The notes under the pieces were generated by a model. It did not search any database. It was given only the letters and a program-made list of their open reading frames with translations, and was not told the origin of the DNA. Below, in pieces: positions 46,861 to 57,377 of a stretch of DNA of 64,000 bases. This DNA is from Ectobacillus sp. JY-23 (GTDB lineage Bacteria; Bacillota; Bacilli; Bacillales; Bacillaceae_G). The stretch is taken from positions 1,054,001 through 1,118,000 of the forward strand of contig NZ_CP095462.1 of NCBI RefSeq assembly GCF_023022965.1. The letters run 5' to 3'. Made by a program: the position numbers and the translations under genes. How positions within the stretch are numbered: the stretch's first letter is position 1; each line of letters starts with the position of its first letter.

Positions 46861-49173
46861 TTACGAACTCATCTCTTCTATATCCTTAATAAGTACTTCT
46901 CTCGGTTTACTTCCCTCATATGGGCCTACTACACCGTTCGCCTCCATCACATCAATTAAACGCGCTGCCCTTGCATAACCGATCCGAAAACGACGTTGCA
47001 GCATAGACACAGATGCCGTTTGCATATCAATAACCAATTGGACTGCTTCTTCATATAAATCGTCACCGGATTCCTGTACAACATCTGCAATCGGTAAAAT
47101 CATATCCTCTTGATATTGTGCTTTTTGCTGGGAAATAACGAACGATACAACATTTTCTACTTCCTCATCGGATAAAAAGGCCCCTTGTACTCGAACAGGC
47201 TTAGATGACCCTGTTGGTAAGAAGAGCATGTCGCCACGCCCTAATAATTTTTCGGCGCCACCCGCATCCAAGATTGTTCTTGAATCAGTCTGTGAAGACA
47301 CTGCAAAAGCAATACGTGATGGGATGTTCGCTTTAATTACCCCTGTAATAACATCTACAGAAGGACGCTGCGTTGCCAATATTAAATGAATACCGGCTGC
47401 GCGTGCCATTTGTGCCAACCGCATAATAGCATCTTCAACATCTGATGAAGCCACCATCATTAAATCCGCAAGCTCGTCCACAATTACTACAATATATGGC
47501 AAACTTGGTTGCTTTGCTTCGGCTTGTTCGTTATATTGGCGCACATATTCATTATACCCCTCAATATTTCTCGTACCGCTATGTGCAAACAATTCGTAAC
47601 GCCTTTCCATCTCACTTACGACTTTCTTTAGTGCCATAGATGCTTTTTTCGGATCTGTTACCACCGGTGCCAAAAGGTGTGGTACACCATTATATACATT
47701 GAGTTCAACCATTTTCGGGTCAATCATCATAAGCTTGACTTCATGAGGCTTCGCTCGCATTAAAATACTTGTGATAATCCCGTTAATGCAAACGCTTTTT
47801 CCACTTCCTGTGGCTCCAGCCACTAATAAATGGGGCATTTTATTAAGCTGTGCCATCACGGCTTCTCCAGTAATGTCACGGCCTAAGCCAATCAACAGAG
47901 GATCTTCGTTTCGACTTGCTCCTTTAGATTCCAAAACCTCACGCAACGTAACCATCGCAACCTCCGCGTTCGGCACTTCAATACCAACTGCAGATTTGCC
48001 AGGAATAGGAGCTTCAATCCGAATATCTTTCGCTGCCAATGCGAGCGCTAAATCATCACTTAAGCTAACAATTTTGCTAACTTTAACTCCCATATCCGGA
48101 TACACTTCGTATTTTGTGACAGCCGGCCCTCTGTGAACCTTGGTTACTTTCGCCTTAACCCCAAAACTTTTAAAGGTTTGCTCCAGCTTTCTTGCATTTT
48201 TATAAATTAATTCATTTTCATCAGTTACATGACCATTTTCGGGTAAGCGAAGTAAATCCAAAGCGGGCAGCAAATAATCTTTATTCTCAATATTGGTAAA
48301 CTGCATAGGCGGTCCTGGATCTACAACCTCTTCCGCTTCTATTCGTTGTTCTTTGACAATCTTTTCTTTTGTCACTATGGGCTCTGTAATGGTACGCTCA
48401 GCAAAATTTGAAATAATTGGCGGAACGCTTGACTCTTCCTCTGCTTCTTCAAACTCATCCTCTACCTCATCTTCTACAGCAGTCTCCATTACTTTACTTC
48501 GTTGTACCTTCTTTTTTTCAGTTTGCACAGCTGCTCTTCCTTCTCGCCACTCTTTATAATCTTGGCCGAACGCCTTCAATTGCTCACGTACGAGATACAC
48601 CACTGGTGCAAGTATTTCACCAATATGTTTATTTGTGACACAAAGCAAGCCAAGAAGTACAAAAATGATACCTACAATGTATGCGCCTGCTTCATCAAAT
48701 AAAAAGTAACAGCAAGCAAAAGCAACAGCTCCAATCATACCACCGCCTAGCTTTTGTGAGCCAACTTTCCCTTTTATTTCCATGAAAAATAGCTCTTTTG
48801 TACTCACTAGAACTGAAGGACTTGGGAACTGCCCTTTTTGCGTTAACATATTAAATAGTGCAATATGACTGAACATTAATAACGCAATAACAATTAAATA
48901 TATACCTACTAAACGTTTATGTAATAAATTTGGCCAGTTTCGCTTCATCACAAAATAAATTGAAAGTGCAAATGCCGCACCCACTCCTGCCATGTACCAT
49001 TCTCCAAAGAAAAAACGAAAAAATAAAACAAGTGCCTTCCCCACCATACCAAGGTGCAATATTGTAATGAGTGAGAGCGCAAAAAGAGTTAAGCCCACAA
49101 TCTCATAATACATCGTAGGTTGTACGGATTTTCTTTCTTTATTCTTTTGTACTCTCTGCTTTTGTTTTGCCAT
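46861..49173 (-). CDS. spoIIIE: DNA translocase SpoIIIE
   Basis: SpoIIIE pumps the chromosome into the forespore and clears trapped DNA in dividing cells. The 770-aa protein has four to five N-terminal membrane segments (residues about 20-190), an acidic linker, the motor domain with Walker [10 protein letters not shown] and Walker [15 protein letters not shown], and a C-terminal gamma winged helix ([18 protein letters not shown]) that reads SRS orientation sequences. I use the ATG at 49173 after AGAGGTGG, not an open extension upstream. It follows ylzJ. Confidence 0.95.
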   Translation of the reverse strand: MAKQKQRVQKNKERKSVQPTMYYEIVGLTLFALSLITILHLGMVGKALVLFFRFFFGEWYMAGVGAAFALSIYFVMKRNWPNLLHKRLVGIYLIVIALLMFSHIALFNMLTQKGQFPSPSVLVSTKELFFMEIKGKVGSQKLGGGMIGAVAFACCYFLFDEAGAYIVGIIFVLLGLLCVTNKHIGEILAPVVYLVREQLKAFGQDYKEWREGRAAVQTEKKKVQRSKVMETAVEDEVEDEFEEAEEESSVPPIISNFAERTITEPIVTKEKIVKEQRIEAEEVVDPGPPMQFTNIENKDYLLPALDLLRLPENGHVTDENELIYKNARKLEQTFKSFGVKAKVTKVHRGPAVTKYEVYPDMGVKVSKIVSLSDDLALALAAKDIRIEAPIPGKSAVGIEVPNAEVAMVTLREVLESKGASRNEDPLLIGLGRDITGEAVMAQLNKMPHLLVAGATGSGKSVCINGIITSILMRAKPHEVKLMMIDPKMVELNVYNGVPHLLAPVVTDPKKASMALKKVVSEMERRYELFAHSGTRNIEGYNEYVRQYNEQAEAKQPSLPYIVVIVDELADLMMVASSDVEDAIMRLAQMARAAGIHLILATQRPSVDVITGVIKANIPSRIAFAVSSQTDSRTILDAGGAEKLLGRGDMLFLPTGSSKPVRVQGAFLSDEEVENVVSFVISQQKAQYQEDMILPIADVVQESGDDLYEEAVQLVIDMQTASVSMLQRRFRIGYARAARLIDVMEANGVVGPYEGSKPREVLIKDIEEMSS

Positions 49174-49268
49174 TTTGCCACCTCTACAAACGTAAGAAAG
49201 CAGCCATAATTGGCTGCTACATTCTTTTTCTATAGTATACCATATTGCATGAGCAAATTCCTTCTTTT

Positions 49269-49475
49269 TCAACGAATCCATATTTGCTGACCCGGTTGAT
49301 AACGCAAATAGTCTTGTGGATTGCTACTTAACACCCTTACAATAGCATGTCCTTGTTCTCCATTTGACTCTACCATCATTGCTACCCCATTACAGCTTAC
49401 AATCTGTTGTTTATGAAATATCTGTTCATCAACAGGATAAATAAAATGCTCCGGTACTATTGTATATAAAATCAT
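49269..49475 (-). CDS. ylzJ: YlzJ-like small protein
   Basis: This 68-aa protein starts [14 protein letters not shown] and matches the YlzJ-like family found between tepA and spoIIIE in Bacillus. Function is unknown; there is no signal peptide or membrane segment. Its ATG overlaps the tepA stop by 4 nt (ATGA), so translation is coupled. Confidence 0.88.
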   Translation of the reverse strand: MILYTIVPEHFIYPVDEQIFHKQQIVSCNGVAMMVESNGEQGHAIVRVLSSNPQDYLRYQPGQQIWIR

Positions 49476-50188
49476 TGAACCATCTTCCCTTGCATGTCAA
49501 TCATTTCATTCAGCTTACGGATGGCTTCTCCAATTCCTCCCACTTCGTCTATCAACCCATACTTAACCGCATCTGCACCAACCACATTTGTGCCAATATC
49601 GCGGGTCAAGTTTCCTTTCGCAAACATCAATTCCTTAAAGCGGTCTTCTGTAATTTTAGAATGCTTTGTCACAAATTTAATGACACGTTCCTGCATTTTA
49701 TCAAGATACTCAAAAGTTTGAGGAACACCAATTACAAGTCCTGTTAAGCGAATTGGATGAATCGTCATAGTGGCCGTTTCTACGATATACGAATAGTCTG
49801 TTGCCACGGCAATTGGCACACCAATGCTATGTCCGCCACCAAGTACAATAGATACAGTAGGTTTTGACAACGATGCAATCATTTCTGAAATAGCTAAACC
49901 CGCTTCCACATCTCCACCTACTGTATTTAATAAAATAAGCAAGCCCTCTATTTTTGGATTTTGCTCAATTGCTACAATTTGAGGAATCAGATGCTCATAC
50001 TTTGTTGTTTTGTTTTGCGGTGGAAGCTGTACATGTCCTTCAATTTGTCCAATAATAGTTAAGCAATGAATGCGCGATTCACTCATTTGCGGTACATTTG
50101 TCTGTCCAAGCTGCTGAATTTTTTCAACAAGGGAGTCTCTTGGGTCTTTTTTTTCCCCTTCTTCGTTCATTATATAATGTTCTGACAT
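49472..50188 (-). CDS. tepA: ClpP-class protease-like protein TepA
   Basis: The 238-aa protein has the ClpP/crotonase fold: a [21 protein letters not shown] segment near residue 85, the [17 protein letters not shown] region holding the serine near residue 115, and a conserved [10 protein letters not shown] with the His near residue 140. TepA has been linked to protein export and to degradation of spore proteins, but its role is not firmly settled. I prefer the ATG at 50188, seven nt after GTGGGG. It precedes ylzJ and spoIIIE. Confidence 0.9.
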   Translation of the reverse strand: MSEHYIMNEEGEKKDPRDSLVEKIQQLGQTNVPQMSESRIHCLTIIGQIEGHVQLPPQNKTTKYEHLIPQIVAIEQNPKIEGLLILLNTVGGDVEAGLAISEMIASLSKPTVSIVLGGGHSIGVPIAVATDYSYIVETATMTIHPIRLTGLVIGVPQTFEYLDKMQERVIKFVTKHSKITEDRFKELMFAKGNLTRDIGTNVVGADAVKYGLIDEVGGIGEAIRKLNEMIDMQGKMVQ

Positions 50189-50367
50189 GATCATACCCCA
50201 CTTTCATAATGATACCAATAGTATTTGTCATGTTTGGGTTTTCATGTAGGAAAAGAAAAAAAACACCGTCTCCCTAGGAATGAGCACAATCATACAATTA
50301 TTCTTTTTCTTTTATTTTTTTGCTACTCATATGTGGAGAAAGCTACATGAGTTTATGTATTTCACAT

Positions 50368-50405
50368 ACAACATGCCGGATGCTAAAGCACCCGGCACAT
50401 GTTGT
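50368..50405. terminator. Hairpin downstream of rnjB
   Basis: ACAACATG-GCCGG arms (one bulged base) form a long stem 29 nt after the rnjB stop. No clear T tract follows, so the terminator call is tentative. Confidence 0.4.
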
Positions 50406-50433
50406 AAGACTTAGTAGAAACCAATTCATTCGC

Positions 50434-52104
50434 TTACACTTCCATGATGATTGGTAAAATCATGGGACGACGTTTTGTTTTGTCAAACAAGAATTGACTT
50501 AACGACTCGCGCACACTTTGCTTGAGCGTGGACCACTCAACTGAAGATTCACGAATAGCTTTTTCTACAATTTCCTTTACCATCTTCCCGGAATCATCAA
50601 TGAGCTTCTCTGATTCTCTTACATATACAAAGCCACGAGAGATGATTTCAGGACCAGATACAATTGCCTTTGTTTCTTTTTTTAAAGTAACCACAACAAC
50701 AAGAATACCATCCTGAGACAATAGCTTCCGATCGCGCAAGACAATGTTTCCAACATCTCCAATACCTAGTCCGTCAATTAATACATTTCCGGCTTGCACT
50801 TTGCCACTTGCTTTGGGTTCTCCGTTACTAAACGAAATAACATCTCCCTTGTCCACAATAAAAATATCATTTTGATCCATACCAATTTCTCGAGCCAGCT
50901 TCGCATGCGCTTTTTGCATTCTAAATTCTCCATGTACCGGTAAGAAATATTTTGGCTTCATTAAATTCAGCATAAGCTTTAACTCTTCTTGACTGCCATG
51001 ACCGGATACATGCACTTTCTTTTCACCATAATACACAACATTGGCACCCGCGCGGAATAACAGATCGATTGTTTTAGAAACAGATGTTTCGTTCCCTGGA
51101 ATCGGTGAAGCAGCTATAATAACAGTGTCACCTTTTCGTATAGACATCTGTTTATGTGCATTCTTTGCCATACGTGAAAGAGCTGCCATTGGCTCTCCCT
51201 GACTTCCTGTTGTTAAAACAGCTACTTGACGCTCCGGGTAGTTATCAATATCCTGTAAGGAAATCATCATACCATCGGGAATGTGTAAATATCCTAGGTT
51301 ATGAGCAATATCAACCACCTTCACCATACTGCGACCTACAACAGCTACTTTGCGGCCATGTTCATAAGCAGCATCAAATACTTGTTGAATCCGATGTACG
51401 TTGGATGCAAACGAAGCTACAAGAATACGACCTTCTGCTTTATAAAACTCTTTTGATATTTCGACCCCTACAGCACTCTCAGATCCTGTGTAGCCTGGTC
51501 TTTCTGCATTGGTACTATCTGATAATAAGCAAAGCACACCTTCATGACCAAGCTTTGCCATTTTACCAATATCTGCCCCGTACTTATCAACTGGTGTTTG
51601 ATCAAATTTGAAATCACCCGTGTATACAATTGCTCCCTGAGATGTATGAAATGCAACTCCTACAGAGTCAGGAATGCTATGATTTGTTCGGAAAAATGAA
51701 ACCGTTGTTGTTCTGAAATTGACCACTGAATTTGCATCAATGGTTTTTAGGGTAACCTTTCCGAGTAACCCTGCCTCGCTAAGCTTTGCTTCTACAAGAC
51801 CCAATGTAAGCTTTGTCCCGTATACAGGAATATGCAGTTTTCTTAGTACGTATGCAATTCCACCAATATGATCTTCGTGACCGTGCGTTAAAAATAATGC
51901 TTTTACTCGTTCTTTATTTGTTTCTAAATATGTAATATCAGGAATGACAATATCAATTCCAAACATTTCTTCGTCCGGAAACATCAGCCCGGCATCCACT
52001 ATGTAAATATCCGAATCAATTTCCACGCAATACATGTTTTTACCGATTTCCCCTACTCCTCCGAGGGCAAACACTTTTACTAATTCTGTTTCTTTAATTT
52101 CCAC
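50434..52104 (-). CDS. rnjB: Ribonuclease J2
   Basis: The 556-aa protein has the metallo-beta-lactamase motif HGHEDH (residues 74-79), the beta-CASP region, a later LPVHGEFRM and a C-terminal domain, the full RNase J layout. The length and the spot between tepA and dapA match RnjB of B. subtilis. RNase J2 partners RNase J1 and has weak activity alone. In this copy HxHxDH is HGHEDH, so the metal site looks intact at this motif. It is preceded by dapA in an upstream, separately terminated unit. Confidence 0.94.
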   Translation of the reverse strand: MEIKETELVKVFALGGVGEIGKNMYCVEIDSDIYIVDAGLMFPDEEMFGIDIVIPDITYLETNKERVKALFLTHGHEDHIGGIAYVLRKLHIPVYGTKLTLGLVEAKLSEAGLLGKVTLKTIDANSVVNFRTTTVSFFRTNHSIPDSVGVAFHTSQGAIVYTGDFKFDQTPVDKYGADIGKMAKLGHEGVLCLLSDSTNAERPGYTGSESAVGVEISKEFYKAEGRILVASFASNVHRIQQVFDAAYEHGRKVAVVGRSMVKVVDIAHNLGYLHIPDGMMISLQDIDNYPERQVAVLTTGSQGEPMAALSRMAKNAHKQMSIRKGDTVIIAASPIPGNETSVSKTIDLLFRAGANVVYYGEKKVHVSGHGSQEELKLMLNLMKPKYFLPVHGEFRMQKAHAKLAREIGMDQNDIFIVDKGDVISFSNGEPKASGKVQAGNVLIDGLGIGDVGNIVLRDRKLLSQDGILVVVVTLKKETKAIVSGPEIISRGFVYVRESEKLIDDSGKMVKEIVEKAIRESSVEWSTLKQSVRESLSQFLFDKTKRRPMILPIIMEV

Positions 52105-52269
52105 CTATCCTGCCTCCCAAATTTACTGCACAATCCCGTACTAAGTCACTTGAAATTATTATACCTGATAAAAGAATTAGAATACAAGCTAATTTCTAGT
52201 AGTGATATTTATACATAACAAAATAGTAACGTTCTTTTAAAAGAGACATTTATTCGAACCAACAATTAA

Positions 52270-52310
52270 AAGAGTAAAGCCGCCTGTTTGAAACGGGCGG
52301 CTTTACTCTT
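52270..52310 (-). terminator. Terminator of dapA
   Basis: Two 14-nt arms (AGAGTAAAGCCGCC and complement) form a strong stem with an 11-nt loop, overlapping the dapA stop. A short T-rich stretch follows on the minus strand. Confidence 0.78.
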
Positions 52311-53187
52311 ATTTTGGAATAGATTGAATAACTTCTTGTAGTGTTTGTCTTTCTCCTTCAGATAGAGGTATAAGTGGCAAACGAACGGATCCTACATTCA
52401 TCCCAAGCATTTGCAATGCCGTTTTGACAGGTGTTGGACTCGGCGCCATAAACACCGCTTTTGTGACACGTAAAACAAGCTGATGCAAGCTTTGCGCTGT
52501 TTTCATATCACCGTTCTCATAAGCTTTAATCATCTCCTGCATTTGATTACCAATGATGTGCGAAGCGACTGAAACTACACCACGCGCGCCAATCGCCATC
52601 GCCGGCAACGTCAAACCATCATCTCCACTATATACAGCAAAATCGTCTCCTGTTTGCTCAATGACCTCTGTCATTGCTAACACATCACCGCCGGCGTCCT
52701 TAAGTGCTACAATGTTTGGAATTTGAGACAAACGCACAATTGTCTCAACTGACATTGTTACTACCGAACGCCCTGGAACGTTATACAACATAACAGGTAA
52801 TTTAGTTGCGTTCGCAATCTCTTTAAAATGCTGATATAAGCCTTCTTGACTAGGCTTATTATAATATGGTGCAACAAGCATGATTGCATCTACACCCGCT
52901 TCTTCCGCAAGTACCGTTAATTCGATTGATGCACGCGTATTATTGCTACCTGTTCCTGCTACGACCGGAACCCTCCCAGCTACAACCTCAACTACATGAC
53001 GAAACAAGGCCACTTTTTCTTGTGTTGTCAACGTAGGTGACTCGCCGGTTGTTCCACATACAACTAAAGAAGTTGTACCGTTCTCAATTAAATAATTGAC
53101 CAACTGCGTTGTTTTGGCAAAATCGATGTTTTCTTTGTTGTCAAAAGGCGTAATCATTGCCGTTGCAATTGTGCCGAAATCAATCAT
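52309..53187 (-). CDS. dapA: 4-hydroxy-tetrahydrodipicolinate synthase
   Basis: DapA condenses aspartate semialdehyde with pyruvate, the first step committed to lysine, diaminopimelate and dipicolinate. The 292-aa protein has GTTGES at residues 45-50, Y135, R140 and the Schiff-base lysine K163 in ALKDAGG. Its ATG overlaps the dapG stop (ATGA), so the genes are coupled. AGAGGTGA precedes the start. It is the last gene of the asd-dapG-dapA unit. Confidence 0.96.
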   Translation of the reverse strand: MIDFGTIATAMITPFDNKENIDFAKTTQLVNYLIENGTTSLVVCGTTGESPTLTTQEKVALFRHVVEVVAGRVPVVAGTGSNNTRASIELTVLAEEAGVDAIMLVAPYYNKPSQEGLYQHFKEIANATKLPVMLYNVPGRSVVTMSVETIVRLSQIPNIVALKDAGGDVLAMTEVIEQTGDDFAVYSGDDGLTLPAMAIGARGVVSVASHIIGNQMQEMIKAYENGDMKTAQSLHQLVLRVTKAVFMAPSPTPVKTALQMLGMNVGSVRLPLIPLSEGERQTLQEVIQSIPK

Positions 53188-54410
53188 AATTTCACCTCTT
53201 TAGATAATTCAAATGCACTGTGTAGCGCATTTACTGCGTTTACCAAATCACTTTCTTTTACAAGCATCCAAATCGTCGTATGACTATCCGCAGATTGCAG
53301 AATTTGAATGCCGGCTTCTGAAAGAGCTGTAACAATACGTGACGTTACACCAGGAACGCCCGTCATACCAGCTCCTACAATAGACACCTTTGCGCAGTGT
53401 CTTGTAACAATTGGCTCATAGCCTATTTCACCTAGTACCTCAATTGCTCGATCCGCTACATCGTCACTTACAGTGTAAGCTACACCTGTCGGCGAAATAT
53501 TAATTAAGTCGACGCTAATTTTTTCTTTTGCCATCTCCTTAAATACTTGAGCCTGCAAGTCATACGGCGCGTCCTTTGCCATTACTTTAATCTGTGTAAC
53601 GTTGGATACATGCGCGATACCAGTTACTGGACGCTCTTGTACATCTTGCCCTTGTACTGCTCCTTCATAAGCAGTAACAAGTGTACCAGTTCCTTCTGAG
53701 TAAGTAGATCTTACACGGAGAGGTACCTTAGCATGCATAGCAATTTCTACTGCCCTTGGATGAATGACCTTCGCTCCCTGATATGCCATATTGCAAATTT
53801 CATTATACGTGACAATATCAAGTGGTCTTGCATCTTTTACAATGCGTGGATCGGCAGTCATGATACCCTCTACATCTGTGAAGATATCAATGTATTCTGC
53901 ATTCAATGCAACTCCAAGAGCCGAGGCAGATGTATCACTTCCACCGCGACCAAGTGTTGTAGTATCACCGTCTTTTGTTTTTCCTTGAAATCCAGCTACT
54001 ACAACCACATCGTGATCTTCTAATTCTTGTAATACACGCTCACACTTCATTTCAATAATTTTCGCATTCGTGAAATCATTATTTGTTATGAACCCTGCTT
54101 GTGCACCAGTAAGTGCTGTCGCATCTACGCCAAGCTCATTCAACATGTTTGAAAATACAACGGCAGAAATAAGCTCTCCGCACGATAACAGCAAATCTTT
54201 TTCACGTTTTGAAAGATACGCCTGTTTATCTCCCACTAAACTAAGAAGCGTATCTGTAGCATACGGTTCACCTTTACGGCCCATAGCTGAAACAACCACT
54301 ACAACTTTATATCCATCTTGTAATGCCTGTGAGATGTGCTTAAAAGCATGCTGTCTACCTTTCTCATCTCGTACAGACGTACCACCAAATTTTTGTACAA
54401 TGATTTTCAT
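53184..54410 (-). CDS. dapG: Aspartokinase I
   Basis: The 408-aa protein has KIIVQKFGGTSV at the N-terminus, a catalytic GFQGKTKDGDTTTLGRGGSDTSA-type region (around residue 150) and two ACT domains at the C-terminus (from about residue 265). In Bacillus DapG is the diaminopimelate-inhibited aspartokinase placed between asd and dapA, and this arrangement matches. It makes aspartyl phosphate for Asd. It lies 20 nt after asd. Confidence 0.94.
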   Translation of the reverse strand: MKIIVQKFGGTSVRDEKGRQHAFKHISQALQDGYKVVVVVSAMGRKGEPYATDTLLSLVGDKQAYLSKREKDLLLSCGELISAVVFSNMLNELGVDATALTGAQAGFITNNDFTNAKIIEMKCERVLQELEDHDVVVVAGFQGKTKDGDTTTLGRGGSDTSASALGVALNAEYIDIFTDVEGIMTADPRIVKDARPLDIVTYNEICNMAYQGAKVIHPRAVEIAMHAKVPLRVRSTYSEGTGTLVTAYEGAVQGQDVQERPVTGIAHVSNVTQIKVMAKDAPYDLQAQVFKEMAKEKISVDLINISPTGVAYTVSDDVADRAIEVLGEIGYEPIVTRHCAKVSIVGAGMTGVPGVTSRIVTALSEAGIQILQSADSHTTIWMLVKESDLVNAVNALHSAFELSKEVKL

Positions 54411-54430
54411 GTTTGCACCCTCTTTAGAAG

Positions 54431-55477
54431 TTACACTAATCCTAGTTTAATCAATCTTTCAGCAATTTGTACAGAGTTCCATGCTGCGCCCTTTAACAAG
54501 TTATCAGACACAATCCAGAGGTGAAATCCTTTGTCATTGTTTAAATCTTTACGGATTCGCCCTACAAAGACTTCATTTTGTCCTGCTGCGTAAAATGGCA
54601 TCGGATACAATTGTTCAGCTGGATTGTCCTGTACAATAACTCCTTCTGCCTCAGAAAGCAATACACGAATTTCTTCGGCTGTTACACCCTCTTTTTCTAC
54701 TTCGATATAAACAGACTCTGAATGCCCTGCCACAACTGGGAGACGCACACAAGTTGCAGCTACCTCAAGTTCTGGCATATGCATAATTTTTTTCGTTTCA
54801 TTAATCATTTTCATTTCTTCATACGTAAAGCCGTTCTCAGTAAATACATCAATTTGCGGAATAGCATTGAATGCAATTTGATAGTGCTTTTCGCCACTTT
54901 TTACTGGCAAAATCTTTGGCTCTACCTGCTGACCTTCAAGTGCTGTCTTTGTTTGTATATGAAGCTCTTCGATTGCTGATGCTCCTGCTCCTGAAACCGC
55001 TTGGTATGTGGAAGCAATCACTTTTTTTAAGCCATAGGCTTGACGAAGTGGCTCTAGCGCTACAACCATTTGAATAGTGGAGCAGTTTGGATTAGCGATG
55101 ATCCCCTTATGTGCCAGCAAATCCTGCTCGTTTACCTCTGGTACAACTAGCGGAACATCTGTTGCCATTCGAAATGCGCTCGTATTATCTACAACGATTG
55201 CGCCGCGTGCAGCTGCTTCAGGAGCCAATGCTTTAGAAACCGCGCCTCCTGCGCTAAACAATGCAATATCCACACCTGCAAAGCTTTCCGGTGTAGCTTC
55301 TTGTACAGTTACGTTCTCATTTTTGAACACCACCGTTGTTCCGGCCGAACGTTTCGAAGATAATAACGACAATTTTCCGATTGGAAAATTTCTATTTTCC
55401 AATGTATTTAAAATTTGTTGTCCAACTGCACCTGTCGCTCCGACTACAGCGACATGAAAAGATCGTTTCTTTTCCAT
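54431..55477 (-). CDS. asd: Aspartate-semialdehyde dehydrogenase
   Basis: Asd reduces aspartyl phosphate to aspartate semialdehyde. The 348-aa protein has the NADP-binding VVGATGAVGQ (residues 11-20), SAGGAVSK near 76, and the nucleophile C132 in NPNCSTIQ. I use the ATG at 55477 after AGAGGGG; a GTG 3 nt upstream, overlapping a TAG, is also possible. It heads the asd-dapG-dapA run, and a terminator-like hairpin lies 30 nt upstream of it, between the dipicolinate genes and asd. Confidence 0.95.
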   Translation of the reverse strand: MEKKRSFHVAVVGATGAVGQQILNTLENRNFPIGKLSLLSSKRSAGTTVVFKNENVTVQEATPESFAGVDIALFSAGGAVSKALAPEAAARGAIVVDNTSAFRMATDVPLVVPEVNEQDLLAHKGIIANPNCSTIQMVVALEPLRQAYGLKKVIASTYQAVSGAGASAIEELHIQTKTALEGQQVEPKILPVKSGEKHYQIAFNAIPQIDVFTENGFTYEEMKMINETKKIMHMPELEVAATCVRLPVVAGHSESVYIEVEKEGVTAEEIRVLLSEAEGVIVQDNPAEQLYPMPFYAAGQNEVFVGRIRKDLNNDKGFHLWIVSDNLLKGAAWNSVQIAERLIKLGLV

Positions 55478-55479
55478 CA

Positions 55480-55635
55480 CTATGCCCCTCTCTCACACAA
55501 TGTACTTATAAAAAAGACGGGGCACTGTCCCCCATCTCCGCCATATAAATTCACTTTAACCTTCCCTATCCAAACTGGTGTAATAGGTAAAACGAGAGCT
55601 TGACACTCTATCCCATCTAGAAAGAAGGTCTTCAT
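55480..55635 (-). CDS. Possible 51-aa peptide upstream of asd
   Basis: An in-frame ATG at 55635 opens a 51-codon frame whose TAG stop overlaps the asd start region (TAGTGATGG). The ribosome-binding site is weak (GAAAGAAATGAAAG). The terminator-like hairpin at 55508-55536 lies inside the frame, which argues against a classic leader peptide. It may be spurious. Confidence 0.22.
   Translation of the reverse strand: MKTFFLDGIECQALVLPITPVWIGKVKVNLYGGDGGQCPVFFISTLCERGA
55508..55536 (-). terminator. Terminator or attenuator between dpaB and asd
   Basis: On the minus strand GATGGGG and CCCCGTC pair (one U-G) around a 7-nt loop and are followed by TTTTTT. It would separate the sporulation-specific dpaAB message from the vegetative asd-dapGA genes, or attenuate transcription into them. 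Confidence 0.62.
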
Positions 55636-55731
55636 ACTTTCATTTCTTTCATCTGAATTTATATAGAAACATAATAACACATTGTTGCATGGGATTGAGT
55701 GTTTTATAAAAAAATAGTTCTAGCTTTCCTA

Positions 55732-56334
55732 TTATTCATTCATATATTTGTATTTTTCTACAATAACGGGCTGTAGCTGTTTTCCTTCCAATGCTGATGC
55801 CACTGTATCACGAAGCAATTCCATTCGCGCTACCATGGAACTCGGTTTCTTTTCAGGTGCATCCTGACCAAATGGAACAAAATACATATTACGGGAACCC
55901 ATTAATCTCATTAAATTTACCCCATTTAATCCTAATGCGTCATTTGTGGAAATTGCTAGAATAACCGGCTTCCAATTGCGAAGTGTAGCTTTAGCAGCCA
56001 TTAATACCGGGGAGTCTGTTTGTGCATTTGCTAGTTTGCTCATAGAACTTCCTGTAAGCGGTGCAATTACCATACAATCAAGTGGAATGGTAGGGCCAAG
56101 TGGCTCAGCTTTAACAATGCTATCAATAACTGAAAATCCTGTAATTTCTTCTATTTTTTTAATCCAGTCCTGCCCATCTCCAAAACGTGTATTTGTTGTT
56201 TGTAGTGTGTAAGATACTACTGGACGCACCTCAGCTCCCTCGTCAACTAATTGCTGCAAGAAGGGCATTACCTCTGCATATGTGCAATGCGAACCAGTTA
56301 AACCAAATCCAATACGTTTTCCCTTTAAGCTCAT
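55732..56334 (-). CDS. spoVFB: Dipicolinate synthase subunit B
   Basis: The 200-aa flavoprotein-like subunit starts with KRIGFGLTGSHCTYAEVMPF and has MVIAPLTGSSMSKLANAQTDSPVLMAAK-type sequence near residue 88. With DpaA it oxidises dihydrodipicolinate to dipicolinic acid in the mother cell. Its start overlaps the dpaA stop by 4 nt. In B. subtilis this operon is made under sigma-K; I did not find a certain sigma-K promoter here. Confidence 0.95.
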   Translation of the reverse strand: MSLKGKRIGFGLTGSHCTYAEVMPFLQQLVDEGAEVRPVVSYTLQTTNTRFGDGQDWIKKIEEITGFSVIDSIVKAEPLGPTIPLDCMVIAPLTGSSMSKLANAQTDSPVLMAAKATLRNWKPVILAISTNDALGLNGVNLMRLMGSRNMYFVPFGQDAPEKKPSSMVARMELLRDTVASALEGKQLQPVIVEKYKYMNE

Positions 56335-57230
56335 CTTCCATTCTCCTTTCTTGCTTTGTTCTCTGCTAATAACGATGTGAGTACATTTGCCAAAATTTGC
56401 CCAGCTGTTTTAGGTGCTACAATGCCAGGCAACCCCGGTGCTAAAAAGGCCTTCACACCTCTTTTTTCTGCATATCGAAAATCTGTGCCACCCGGCTTTG
56501 ATGCTAAATCAATAATTAAGGTGTGTGCGGGCATTTTAGCAATTACATTCGCTGAAACAATTGGATGAGGGATTGTGTTGATGACAATATCCACATCTTG
56601 GACTTGCTGCTCTAAGTCTTTTAAATGAAACGGTGTAAAAGTCATTTCTGTAATACGCGCCAAATGCTCTGAACGCCTTGCTCCAACTCGTACATGTGCA
56701 CCTAATGCTTGAAAAGATCTAGCTACGCTCATTCCCGTTCTACCAAACCCTAAAACCATTACTTTAGAACCGTGAATGGTATAGTCAGTATGCTGAATAA
56801 CCATCATTAGCGTGCCTTCAACAGTGGGGATTGAATTATATATTGCAACATCATCACGTTCGAAGAGCTTCACTAAATTACGACTGCACACTGCGATAAT
56901 TTCATTTAAATACGTATTACTAATACCCGAATACACTGTAAAATGCGGTGGCGTCTGTTCAATTTGTTCTTTTGTAAGTACAACTTTTTTATTTGAAAAA
57001 ATAGTATCTACTTTTCCTTCTGAATCTGTCCCCGCTACAGGTAATATAACGGCATCTAAAGACGCAAAATCTAATTCTTCGATTTGTCCTTTTGTCGCTC
57101 CTGTAAACCCATGGTCCAGTTGATCAAACCCGATTAAAGAAAGTTTTGCATCCAGCTCAATTAATTTCCGAATCACTTCAAGCTGTCTTGCATCTCCTCC
57201 AATCACCGCTATATGCATGTCAGTTAACAT
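56331..57230 (-). CDS. spoVFA: Dipicolinate synthase subunit A
   Basis: The 299-aa protein has an N-terminal family segment (IAVIGGDARQLEVIRKL; FDQLDHGFTG near residue 40) and a Rossmann NAD(P)-binding motif VLGFGRTGMSVARSF near residue 158. It closely matches DpaA of B. subtilis. I use the ATG at 57230 (MLTDMHIAVIGG), eight nt after AGAAGGTGA; a GTG 12 nt upstream overlaps that site. It is the first gene of the dpaAB pair, upstream of asd-dapG-dapA. Confidence 0.95.
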   Translation of the reverse strand: MLTDMHIAVIGGDARQLEVIRKLIELDAKLSLIGFDQLDHGFTGATKGQIEELDFASLDAVILPVAGTDSEGKVDTIFSNKKVVLTKEQIEQTPPHFTVYSGISNTYLNEIIAVCSRNLVKLFERDDVAIYNSIPTVEGTLMMVIQHTDYTIHGSKVMVLGFGRTGMSVARSFQALGAHVRVGARRSEHLARITEMTFTPFHLKDLEQQVQDVDIVINTIPHPIVSANVIAKMPAHTLIIDLASKPGGTDFRYAEKRGVKAFLAPGLPGIVAPKTAGQILANVLTSLLAENKARKENGR

Positions 57231-57340
57231 CCCCGTATTCACCTTCTTTTGTCTGTATTCTAACGCCTATCTTTCACAAAACATCATATGTATTGTACGA
57301 GGACTGGGTGATTATCCCCCAGCAGTTTATATTAAGAAAA

Positions 57341-57375
57341 GAAAAAACCGTGCATCATTTGCACGGTTCTTTTTC
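57341..57375 (-). terminator. Terminator of ymxH
   Basis: AACCGTGC and GCACGGTT pair around a 7-nt loop with a TTTTTTC tract on the minus strand. Confidence 0.82.
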
Positions 57376-57377
57376 AC

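Noticed and set aside
54431-57242. Lysine riboswitch or T-box before the lysine/dipicolinate genes
   Set aside because: No conserved L-box or T-box sequence upstream of asd or dpaA; only a simple terminator-like hairpin is present.
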